Shown piece after piece: positions 9,190 to 16,126 of a stretch of DNA of 43,826 bases. The notes beneath the pieces are model-generated. The model did no database searches and was not told where the DNA came from. It saw only the letters and a list, made by a program, of their open reading frames with translations. Source of the stretch: an uncultured Lachnospiraceae bacterium (GTDB lineage: Bacteria > Bacillota > Clostridia > Lachnospirales > Lachnospiraceae); NCBI GenBank assembly GCA_946631165.1, contig CAMOZZ010000004.1, forward strand, positions 1 through 43,826, in the 5' to 3' direction. Each line of letters starts with the position of its first letter. Positions within the stretch are counted from its first letter, which is position 1. A program made the position numbers and the translations under genes.

Positions 9190-9243
9190 AAAACGCGGAG
9201 GTCAAACGGGCACCTGTTTCCGTTCGACCTCCGTGTTTTTTCA
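9187..9243. terminator. Bidirectional terminator between convergent genes
   Basis: An 11-bp stem, ACGCGGAGGTC with GACCTCCGTGT (9193-9236, one G-T pair), extends inward as AACGG/CCGTT. It has an A-run on the left and a T-run on the right, so it can serve both the VanZ-RDD gene and the converging flavodoxin gene. Confidence 0.9.
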
Positions 9244-9720
9244 ATGTCTTCTCGCAGCGAACACCCTGATCTCCTCCGCCGCTTCTTCCTTATTCTTAAG
9301 CGGGTTTTTAAGGCTGAGGGTCCCCAGCACCGTATTCCCCTGCAGTGCATCCGTAAGTTTCCCGAACGCGCCTTCGGCATTGCCGGAAGCAGAGCACCCG
9401 ATCAGATAGACGCTCTTGCCGCGGAATGGCTTCTGCTTCAGGAAAGCGCCCACTGCCGGCGGATAGGTGCCGGCCCAGACAGGAAAGGCGATCACGATCT
9501 CATAATAATCCTGCGGATCGGCAGCTACGGGCCAGAGTCCCGGGTCAGTCCCTCTCAGCGCAGCTGCGCCGCCTTTTAAGAATTTCCCGAACCCGCTTGC
9601 CTTCGGCTCCTTCTTCACTTTAAGCCTTTCGACATCCATATCGATATGTTTCATGAGTTCTTCCGCCGCGAAAGCGGAATTGCCGTTCAGGCTGTAATAG
9701 ACCATCAGCGTATCTTTCAT
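9241..9720 (-). CDS. Flavodoxin family protein
   Basis: This 159-aa protein is a short-chain flavodoxin, an FMN-dependent electron carrier. The N-terminal phosphate-binding loop is a variant, YYSLNGNSAFAAEEL. The mid part AFPVWAGTYPPAV matches the FMN-contacting VW/PVWxGTxPP region. The ORF track starts at 9915; I chose the ATG at 9720 (MKDTLMVYYSLNGN) because GAGGTGG lies 7 nt upstream and the leading 65 residues run back through the intergenic promoter region. A minus-strand promoter TTGCAA-N17-TAAAGT (9784-9756) fits this start. It is divergent from csoR, and any link with copper stress is only positional. Confidence 0.88.
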   Translation of the reverse strand: MKDTLMVYYSLNGNSAFAAEELMKHIDMDVERLKVKKEPKASGFGKFLKGGAAALRGTDPGLWPVAADPQDYYEIVIAFPVWAGTYPPAVGAFLKQKPFRGKSVYLIGCSASGNAEGAFGKLTDALQGNTVLGTLSLKNPLKNKEEAAEEIRVFAARRH

Positions 9721-9755
9721 TCCCGCCACCTCATTTCTGTCATGCTTATGACCTG

Positions 9756-9784
9756 ACTTTACAACATTCTTTTCCCGATTGCAA
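9756..9784 (-). promoter_or_regulatory. Candidate promoter for the flavodoxin gene
   Basis: On the minus strand, TTGCAA (9779-9784) and TAAAGT (9756-9761) are separated by 17 bp, about 35 bp before the chosen ATG. Confidence 0.45.
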
Positions 9785-9834
9785 TATCCCCCGGACAGCT
9801 TTCCCGCGAACAGAAAAAAAGCTGTCCTTTGTGC

Positions 9835-9893
9835 TTGACATATACCCCACAGGGGTATATAATCATCATTGTCTAAATACCCCCACGGGGTAT
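9835..9893 (+). promoter_or_regulatory. csoR-copA promoter with two CsoR-type operators
   Basis: TTGACA (9835-9840), a 17-bp spacer and TATAAT (9858-9863) form a perfect consensus promoter. The spacer is filled by the palindrome TATACCCC-ACA-GGGGTATA (9841-9859). A second palindrome, ATACCCC-CAC-GGGGTAT, lies at 9877-9893, just downstream of the expected transcription start. Both match the TACCCC/GGGGTA half-sites of CsoR operators. A CsoR tetramer on site 1 would block RNA polymerase, and copper would release it. An inverted repeat GGACAGCT/AGCTGTCC (9793-9827) lies just upstream. Confidence 0.92.
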
Positions 9894-9935
9894 CTATCAC
9901 TGAAAACATGACCATCTACAGTACGGAGGTATGCA

Positions 9936-10274
9936 ATGACAGAGACACCCGCCTGCTGCGGGCATTCCGATTCGCAGTATACAGATGAACACGGCGTCAG
10001 GCATAAAAAACGTTCTCCCGAAGAGCAGAAAGCGCTGCTCACCCGTCTGAAACGGGCCGAAGGACAGATCCGCGGTATCCAGAAGATGGTGGAGAATGAC
10101 GCTTACTGTCCTGACATACTGATTCAGGTATCTGCCGTCACGAGCGCGCTGAACAGCTTCAACAAGGAGCTCCTCTCCTGCCACATCAAAGGATGCGTGG
10201 CAAACGATATCCGCGCCGGGGAGGACGGTTCTGTGGACGAACTCGTAAAGATCCTGATGAAACTGATGAAATAA
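9936..10274 (+). CDS. csoR: Copper-sensing repressor CsoR
   Basis: CsoR is an all-helical DNA-binding repressor of copper export that lets go of its operator when it binds Cu(I). The 112-aa protein has the family core KRAEGQIRGIQKMVE and the Cu(I) ligands Cys58, His83 and Cys87. Their spacing (25 and 4) equals the Cys-His-Cys set of characterised CsoR proteins. The N-terminal extension with ACCGHSD adds extra Cys and His residues. GGAGG precedes the ATG. copA starts 17 bp downstream, and the promoter carries two cognate operators, indicating autoregulation. Confidence 0.95.
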   Translation: MTETPACCGHSDSQYTDEHGVRHKKRSPEEQKALLTRLKRAEGQIRGIQKMVENDAYCPDILIQVSAVTSALNSFNKELLSCHIKGCVANDIRAGEDGSVDELVKILMKLMK

Positions 10275-10291
10275 AACGGAAAGGCAAGATC

Positions 10292-12883
10292 ATGGAACAA
10301 TATATCGTAACCGGGATGAGCTGCGCCGCCTGCCAGGCGCGCGTGGAAAAGGCAGTGGGATCGCTGCCCGGCGTGACATCCTGCTCGGTCAGCCTTCTCA
10401 CCAATTCCATGAGTGTGGAAGGAACTGTTTCTCCGGATACCGTCATAGAAGCGGTCGTCAAAGCCGGCTATGAAGCAAAAAAGAAAGGCGCCTCTGCGTC
10501 TGAAAAGCGCTCTTCCATCGCGGAGGAAGCCGATGCGCTCATCGACCGGGAGACCCCTAAATTAAAGCGGCGGCTCATCCTGTCCGTCGGCTTTCTGATC
10601 GTGCTGATGTACATCACCATGGGGCACAATATGCTGCACTGGCCGCTGCCGTCCTATTTTGAGCACAACCATCTCGGTCTGGCACTCACACAGATGCTGC
10701 TGGCAATCATCGTGATGATCATCAACAGCAAATTCTTCACGAGCGGTTTTTCCTCGCTGCGTCACGGCGCGCCGAACATGGACACGCTGGTCGCGCTCGG
10801 TTCCTCCGTTTCCTTCGGCTGGAGCACCTTTGTATTCTACGAAATGTGTGGTATGATAACGAAAGGCGCTTCCAACATGGAACTGATGGAGCTCTATCAC
10901 AATCAGCTCTATTTTGAATCTGCCGCCATGATCCCCGCACTGATCACGGTCGGAAAAATGCTGGAAGCCATGTCCAAGGGCCGCACCACGGATGCGCTGA
11001 AGAGCCTGATGAAGCTGGCGCCGAAGACCGCTGTGCTGCTGCGGGACGGCACTGAAACGGAAGTCGGCATTGAAGAAGTTGTCCCCGGTGATATCTTCGC
11101 CGTAAGGCCCGGCGAATCGATTCCGGTCGACGGGATCATCCTGACCGGACACTCGGCAGTCAATGAATCCGCCCTCACGGGTGAATCCATTCCCGTCGAT
11201 AAAGCCGAAGGAGATCCGATCAGTGCAGCCACGATCAATCAGTCCGGCTACATTACGGCCAGAGCGACGCGTGTCGGCGAGGATACCACGCTCAGCCAGA
11301 TCATTCACATGGTCTCGGATGCCGCCGCAACGAAAGCACCGGTCGCCAGGATCGCCGACAAAGTCTCCGGCATATTTGTGCCCGCCGTCATCGGCATTGC
11401 GGTCATTGTCCTGGCCGGATGGCTGATTGCCGGACAGACGCTCAGCTTTGCACTGGCGCGCGCGATCTCCGTACTCGTTATTTCATGCCCCTGCGCGCTT
11501 GGTCTGGCGACGCCCGTTGCCATCATGGTCGGAAACGGGATGGGCGCGAAGGCAGGTATTCTGTTCAAGACCGGCGAAGCACTGGAAACCGCCGGAAAAG
11601 TACAGCTCATCGCGCTGGACAAGACCGGCACGATCACTGCCGGCGAGCCGGAAGTCACAGATATCCTGCCCGCGGACGGTTACACGGAAGAAGACCTTCT
11701 GCAGCTGGCATATTCACTCGAAAAGCACAGTGAACATCCGCTGGCAAAATCCATCGTGAAATATGCGGAAGCTGCCGGGACCGCCGCGGAAGAAGCAGCA
11801 GACTTAACCATTCTGCCGGGGAACGGGCTCACTGCCAGGATCGCAGGAAGCACCGTGCACGGCGGAAGCCGCAGATATATCGGCTCCCTTGTGAATATCC
11901 CCGGGGAAACCGCTTCCCTATCCGATAAGCTGTCCGCCGAAGGAAAAACGCCCCTGTTCTTTGAAGCAGACGGCAGACCGGCCGGCATTATCGCTGTCGC
12001 CGACGTGATCAAGAAGGATTCGCCGGAAGCGATCAGCCAGCTGAAGAACATGGGCATTGAAGTGGTCATGCTCACCGGCGACAATGAAGGCACCGCGCAG
12101 GCCATCGGAAAACAGGCAGGCGTGGATACCGTGATCGCCGGCGTCCTGCCGGACGGCAAGGAAGCCGTCATCCGGCAGCTGAAAAAACGCGGCACTACCG
12201 CCATGGTCGGCGACGGGATCAATGATGCGCCCGCGCTCACCCGCGCGGATGTCGGCATAGCCATCGGCGCCGGTACGGATGTTGCCATCGACAGTGCGGA
12301 TATCGTCCTGATGAACAGCGCCCTTTCCGATGTGGCCGCTGCGATCCGCCTGAGCCGCAAGGTACTGAAGAACATCCACGAGAACCTGTTCTGGGCCTTT
12401 TTCTACAATCTGATCTGCATCCCGCTTGCAGCCGGTCTGTTCGCCTGGAAAATGAACCCGATGTTCGGCGCCGCAGCAATGAGCCTGTCCAGCTTTACGG
12501 TATGCATGAACGCGCTGCGCCTGAACCTGTTCGATCTGCGCGACACAAAACACGATAAACCAATGAAGCACCGCGCGCGCCCCGCATCCGAAGCGGAAAT
12601 GACCGCCGAAGATCCCGGAACCGCTGATGATTCATGCAATATAAACAACAAGGATCCCGAAAGGAGAAATGAAATGACAAAGACAGTAAAGATCGAAGGA
12701 ATGATGTGCGGCCATTGCGAAGCCAACGTAAAGAAAGCGCTCGAAGCGCTCCCGTTCGTGGAAAGCGCAGCGCCCAGCCACGAAGCGAACAACGCCGTGA
12801 TCACCTATACCGGTGAATTTGACGAAGCTGCCGTGAAGAAAGCCATCGAGGATAAGGATTACACTTACCTCGGGATCGCCTAA
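10292..12883 (+). CDS. copA: Copper-exporting P1B-type ATPase CopA with a fused C-terminal HMA domain
   Basis: CopA pumps Cu(I) out of the cytoplasm using ATP. The ORF track starts at 10193; the ATG at 10292 (MEQYIVTGMSCAAC) fits the family and has GGAAAGG upstream, giving 863 aa. In order: N-terminal HMA domain with GMSCAAC; transmembrane segments; actuator motif TGES; ion-binding ISCPCALG; phosphorylation DKTGTIT; nucleotide-binding SEHPLAKS; GDGINDAPAL; final helices ending near residue 750. Unlike ordinary CopA it continues through a polar linker into a second HMA domain (about 795-863, GMMCGHCEA) resembling the chaperone CopZ. An internal ribosome binding site and ATG sit exactly at the start of this domain. 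Confidence 0.95.
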   Translation: MEQYIVTGMSCAACQARVEKAVGSLPGVTSCSVSLLTNSMSVEGTVSPDTVIEAVVKAGYEAKKKGASASEKRSSIAEEADALIDRETPKLKRRLILSVGFLIVLMYITMGHNMLHWPLPSYFEHNHLGLALTQMLLAIIVMIINSKFFTSGFSSLRHGAPNMDTLVALGSSVSFGWSTFVFYEMCGMITKGASNMELMELYHNQLYFESAAMIPALITVGKMLEAMSKGRTTDALKSLMKLAPKTAVLLRDGTETEVGIEEVVPGDIFAVRPGESIPVDGIILTGHSAVNESALTGESIPVDKAEGDPISAATINQSGYITARATRVGEDTTLSQIIHMVSDAAATKAPVARIADKVSGIFVPAVIGIAVIVLAGWLIAGQTLSFALARAISVLVISCPCALGLATPVAIMVGNGMGAKAGILFKTGEALETAGKVQLIALDKTGTITAGEPEVTDILPADGYTEEDLLQLAYSLEKHSEHPLAKSIVKYAEAAGTAAEEAADLTILPGNGLTARIAGSTVHGGSRRYIGSLVNIPGETASLSDKLSAEGKTPLFFEADGRPAGIIAVADVIKKDSPEAISQLKNMGIEVVMLTGDNEGTAQAIGKQAGVDTVIAGVLPDGKEAVIRQLKKRGTTAMVGDGINDAPALTRADVGIAIGAGTDVAIDSADIVLMNSALSDVAAAIRLSRKVLKNIHENLFWAFFYNLICIPLAAGLFAWKMNPMFGAAAMSLSSFTVCMNALRLNLFDLRDTKHDKPMKHRARPASEAEMTAEDPGTADDSCNINNKDPERRNEMTKTVKIEGMMCGHCEANVKKALEALPFVESAAPSHEANNAVITYTGEFDEAAVKKAIEDKDYTYLGIA
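12662..12676 (+). promoter_or_regulatory. Internal in-frame ribosome binding site and ATG, possible separate CopZ
   Basis: AGGAG (12662-12666) lies 7 nt before an in-frame ATG (12674-12676, residue 795 of CopA) at the first residue of the C-terminal HMA domain (MTKTVKIEGMMCGHC). Starting here would give a free 69-aa CopZ-like chaperone in addition to the fusion. The signal is visible; its use is inference. Confidence 0.55.
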
Positions 12884-12909
12884 ACACCGCAGCCGCCGGG
12901 GAGAGCACC

Positions 12910-13071
12910 ATGAACAGAGCATTTGTAACGGAAAGCGACGGATGGAACTACTGTCTCGAGCGGGAGCAGTACTGCAAGGATGCCGGCATGCGCGGCGACT
13001 GCGAGCGCATCACCTGCAAATACGGTCCGGAGCCCGTGAAAAAAGAGGATGAAAAGAAAGAGAAAGCATGA
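12910..13071 (+). CDS. Small Cys-rich protein of the copper operon
   Basis: This 53-aa ORF is too short for the ORF track. GGGGAGAGC lies just before the ATG, which is 26 bp after the copA stop, so it is probably cotranscribed. The sequence MNRAFVTESDGWNYC has four cysteines (15, 22, 31, 36; C-x6-C-x8-C-x4-C) and a Lys/Glu-rich tail ending EKKEKA. I do not recognise a named family. The Cys content and the position between copA and a strong terminator suggest a metal-binding or metal-handling role, which is inference only. Confidence 0.7.
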   Translation: MNRAFVTESDGWNYCLEREQYCKDAGMRGDCERITCKYGPEPVKKEDEKKEKA

Positions 13072-13076
13072 CGCTT

Positions 13077-13113
13077 AAGAAGATGCAGCAGGACAGCCTG
13101 CTGTATCTTTTTA
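13077..13113 (+). terminator. Terminator of the copper operon
   Basis: AAGAAGATGCAGCAGG-ACAG-CCTGCTGTATCTTTTT forms a long stem (a perfect 7-bp core extended outward with one G-T pair) with a 4-nt loop, and its 3' arm merges into a T-run. It begins 5 bp after the stop of the small Cys-rich gene. Confidence 0.88.
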
Positions 13114-13114
13114 C

Positions 13115-13143
13115 TTGCGCGAAAGCCCTGTTTATAGTATTAT
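13115..13143 (+). promoter_or_regulatory. Candidate promoter for the Na/Pi cotransporter gene
   Basis: TTGCGC (13115-13120) and TATTAT (13138-13143) are 17 bp apart, immediately after the copper-operon terminator. GGAGG follows at 13164-13168, but 17 nt before the ATG, which is unusually far. Confidence 0.5.
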
Positions 13144-13185
13144 TTATTCCGCACATTTAATAAGGAGGATCAATTTCAGAAATCG

Positions 13186-14991
13186 ATGGACATTTTTTAC
13201 CGTATAATCGCCATTCTCGGCGGACTATCGCTTTTCCTTTACGGTATGCGCATCATGGGCGACGGCTTAAAAAGCGGCTCTGGCGGCGCAATGCAGGCTG
13301 TCCTCTCCCATCTTACCAAAAATCCTGTCATGAGCTTTCTGCTCGGCGTTCTGGTCACTTGCATGATCCAGAGCTCTACGGCAACCATTGTTCTTACTGT
13401 CGGTCTTGTCGGCGCCGGCTATCTGACATTCCGGCAGTCAATCGGCATCGTGCTCGGCGCGAATGTCGGTACCAGCATCACCGCCCAGATCATCCGTCTG
13501 ATGGATGTCAGTGCGGATGCCGGCAGCATCCTTTATTTCTTCAAATCCGACAATCTGGCGCCCCTTGCCCTGACGATCGGCATTGTACTGATCATGTTCG
13601 TCAAGAACAAGGCATCCGGTCCCGCTGGAACCGTATTCATGGGTTTCGGCATCCTGTTCGTGGGACTGATGAATATGTCGGCTGCCGTCAGCACCTTCGG
13701 CGATTCCCTGAGCGGCCTTCTTACGTCCTTTGAAGGCAACTACGTGCTCGGTTTCCTTTCCGGTGTGCTGGTCACCGGCGTCATTCAGAGTTCTTCTGCT
13801 GTCGTCGGTATCCTGCAGTCGGTCGCCAGTTCGGTCGGCATCAAATTCAGCGCGGTCTTTCCGGTAATCATCGGCGTGAATATCGGCGACTGCATCACGA
13901 CATACCTTGTCTGCCGCCTTGGCGCCAAGCCGGAGCAGATCCGCACCTGCCTGGTACACATTATTTACAATGTGATCGCCGCCGTCATGCTTTTTGCCGG
14001 TGTAACCATCCTGAAAACGACCGGCATCCTTTCGGATTCGCTCTGGAATGCCACGCTGAATTCCGGCGGTGTCGCGAACGTACATGGTCTTTTCAGGCTC
14101 ATTCCCGCCATCCTGCTCCTTCCCTTCACGGGAATGATGGCCGGCATAGCGGAAAAGATCGTTCCCGATGCGAAAGTCGATGCAGCGGACGAATTATACG
14201 AAAAAACCATCAGCCAGCTGGATATCAGGCTGATTGAAAACCCCGGTCTCGCTCTTGCCGAGGCAGACAACCTGATCTCTTATATGGGCGATGTAGCGCT
14301 GCAGAATTTTGAAGCAGCCGTCGATCAGTTATTCAGCTACGACGAAGCGCGGGATGGACGGATCGACGAACGGGAAGAGCTTCTGGACCGCATGGCGGAC
14401 GCTTCCAGCAAATACCTTGTGGCTACTTCTCCCCATATTCTTCTCGAATCTGATCACCGGCAGCAGAGTTTCCTGATCCAGGCGCTTTCCTGTTTTGAGC
14501 GGATGGGAGATATCGCTGTTCATATGACGAACAATGTAAAACGGCTCCATGCCAGCGGCAGTCCCATATCAGACACTGCAGTGAACGAGATCACAACGGC
14601 TTCCGACGCCATTCATGAGATCCTTACCCTGGCGATCACTGCCTATAAAACAGGAGATCTTACTCTGGCAAGAAAAGTCGAACCGCTTGAAGAAGTAAAC
14701 GATGAGATGATCGAAGAGATCCGCAGCCGCCATGTACACCGCATGACACAGGGAGAGTGCAATGTGATCAACGGCATCGAATTCCAGAATATCCTGCAGA
14801 ATTTCGAGCGGCTGTCCGACCAGTGTTCAGATCTTGCCGTCTATCTGCTCGGACGAACGGACGATTCCATCAACGGAAAAGAGCATCTGTATATCCATGA
14901 ACTGCACCATTCTGGCGATCCTGTATATCAGAAGCTCTTTGATGATAACTATAAGAAATACTTCGACAGACTGAATAAGGGTGCGGCATGA
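13186..14991 (+). CDS. Na/Pi cotransporter family protein with PhoU-like C-terminal domain
   Basis: This 601-aa sodium-dependent phosphate transporter-like protein has the two inverted repeats of the NptA/PNaS family, each with a QSS motif (CMIQSSTATIVLT near residue 63 and GVIQSSSAVVGIL near 200) inside hydrophobic helices. From about residue 340 it is soluble and helical (EADNLISYMGDVALQNFEAAVDQL..., FQNILQNFERLSDQCSDLA), resembling PhoU. The likely role is phosphate uptake or export. The only in-frame ATG near the GGAGG is at 13186, with long spacing. It ends inside a bidirectional terminator. Confidence 0.92.
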   Translation: MDIFYRIIAILGGLSLFLYGMRIMGDGLKSGSGGAMQAVLSHLTKNPVMSFLLGVLVTCMIQSSTATIVLTVGLVGAGYLTFRQSIGIVLGANVGTSITAQIIRLMDVSADAGSILYFFKSDNLAPLALTIGIVLIMFVKNKASGPAGTVFMGFGILFVGLMNMSAAVSTFGDSLSGLLTSFEGNYVLGFLSGVLVTGVIQSSSAVVGILQSVASSVGIKFSAVFPVIIGVNIGDCITTYLVCRLGAKPEQIRTCLVHIIYNVIAAVMLFAGVTILKTTGILSDSLWNATLNSGGVANVHGLFRLIPAILLLPFTGMMAGIAEKIVPDAKVDAADELYEKTISQLDIRLIENPGLALAEADNLISYMGDVALQNFEAAVDQLFSYDEARDGRIDEREELLDRMADASSKYLVATSPHILLESDHRQQSFLIQALSCFERMGDIAVHMTNNVKRLHASGSPISDTAVNEITTASDAIHEILTLAITAYKTGDLTLARKVEPLEEVNDEMIEEIRSRHVHRMTQGECNVINGIEFQNILQNFERLSDQCSDLAVYLLGRTDDSINGKEHLYIHELHHSGDPVYQKLFDDNYKKYFDRLNKGAA

Positions 14992-15006
14992 ACCGCACCC
15001 TTTTCC
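14977..15006. terminator. Bidirectional terminator overlapping the Na/Pi gene stop
   Basis: AAGGGTGCGG-catgaa-CCGCACCCTT is a perfect 10-bp stem with the TGA stop in the loop, followed by T's. It lies between convergent genes. Confidence 0.88.
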
Positions 15007-15007
15007 T

Positions 15008-15880
15008 TTACTTATTCAGACCGTATTTGTCTCCCATCTCGCGGATCCTGTCCACATTCACAAAATCCAGATACTCCTCAAATGCCAGCTTGTTCCCGTC
15101 ATAGCCTTCGTCTGTTCCGTATTTCTTCAGATACTGGAAGAAATGCTGCAGCGCATACGTCTGTGCGAACAGGGCGCTTAACGGGAAGGTGATGATCTTG
15201 TATCCCATCTTTCCGCAGTCATCCGCCGTCAGGCCGTCATTGATGCCTCTGTCGGGGAACATGCCCAGATGGAGCGGTGCTTTTACAAGAGAAGGAAGCT
15301 TCTCCAGCTGCTCTCTCGTCTTCGGCAGGACCTTGACCATATCGGCGCCTTCTTCGAAATAGGTATTGGCGCGGTCAACAGCGTCCTCAAAATCTGTTGC
15401 GTCCGTTCTCGCGACAATGATCATATCCTTATCCACGCGGGCGTCCACAGCCGCATGGATCTTGCCGACCATCTCTTCCTTGGAGATCACTTCGGGCTTC
15501 TTGATGAACGGGCAGTTCGGGGGCTGCTGCTGGTCTTCCAGGAACAGGCCGGCGATCCCGGCTCTCTCATACTCCTGCACTGTACGGTACACATTCAGCG
15601 CGTTGCCGTAACCGCCCTCGCCGTCTGCAAGGATCGGAATATCTACCGCATCGCAGATATGCTTGATCATATTCACTTCTTCACTGAGCGTCAGCAGACC
15701 GGTGTCGGGCTGCCCCAGGATCACGCCGTGAAGGCCGTAGCCTGTGGTTCCCGCGGCCTCAAATCCGGCTTTTTCAATGGCTCTGGCCGAAAGCGCGTCA
15801 TACGCGCCGGGAGCAACGATGTAATCCCGTTCAGCGATCAGCTGACGGATACGTTTTCTAAGATGATGCATACTATCCAC
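15008..15880 (-). CDS. Isocitrate lyase / PEP mutase family protein
   Basis: This 290-aa TIM-barrel enzyme belongs to the isocitrate lyase/PEP phosphonomutase superfamily, whose members cleave or form C-C or P-C bonds in 2-oxo acids with Mg2+. Seen motifs: VAPGAYDALSARAIEKAGF, TTGYG, LADGEGGYGNALNV (Mg/substrate loop), GIAGLFLEDQ and IIVARTDA. The catalytic loop, KKCGH-like in isocitrate and 2-methylisocitrate lyases, reads PPNCPF here: the Cys is kept but its neighbours are changed. It may therefore be an oxaloacetate-decarboxylase-like or other family member. GGAGGTGG precedes the ATG. The gene is monocistronic. Confidence 0.82.
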   Translation of the reverse strand: MDSMHHLRKRIRQLIAERDYIVAPGAYDALSARAIEKAGFEAAGTTGYGLHGVILGQPDTGLLTLSEEVNMIKHICDAVDIPILADGEGGYGNALNVYRTVQEYERAGIAGLFLEDQQQPPNCPFIKKPEVISKEEMVGKIHAAVDARVDKDMIIVARTDATDFEDAVDRANTYFEEGADMVKVLPKTREQLEKLPSLVKAPLHLGMFPDRGINDGLTADDCGKMGYKIITFPLSALFAQTYALQHFFQYLKKYGTDEGYDGNKLAFEEYLDFVNVDRIREMGDKYGLNK

Positions 15881-15907
15881 CTCCCGCGGAATTAATACTT
15901 TACTTAT

Positions 15908-15935
15908 ATTATAACCCGTATTATTTTTCTTTCAA
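15908..15935 (-). promoter_or_regulatory. Promoter of the isocitrate lyase/PEP mutase family gene
   Basis: On the minus strand, TTGAAA (15930-15935) and TATAAT (15908-15913) are 16 bp apart, about 28 bp before the ATG. Confidence 0.7.
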
Positions 15936-16038
15936 GTGGCAAAATGCTGTTTTTTAATTACTATTTATATATTTCTCTAATCTGTTTTAAATATTTATCA
16001 AGCGCTTTTTCTTCTTTCTGCGATTGTAATTTATCCTG

Positions 16039-16067
16039 TTGAATTATGCCCTTTAATCAGGTATAAT
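16039..16067 (+). promoter_or_regulatory. Promoter of the plus-strand MBOAT/SGNH operon
   Basis: TTGAAT (16039-16044), 17 bp, TATAAT (16062-16067), about 60 bp before the MBOAT ATG at 16127. Confidence 0.75.
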
Positions 16068-16126
16068 CTTTATTTGCATTTTACCATCAGTCAGCGATAT
16101 GCACGAACGTGCCCCAAAGGATTATT

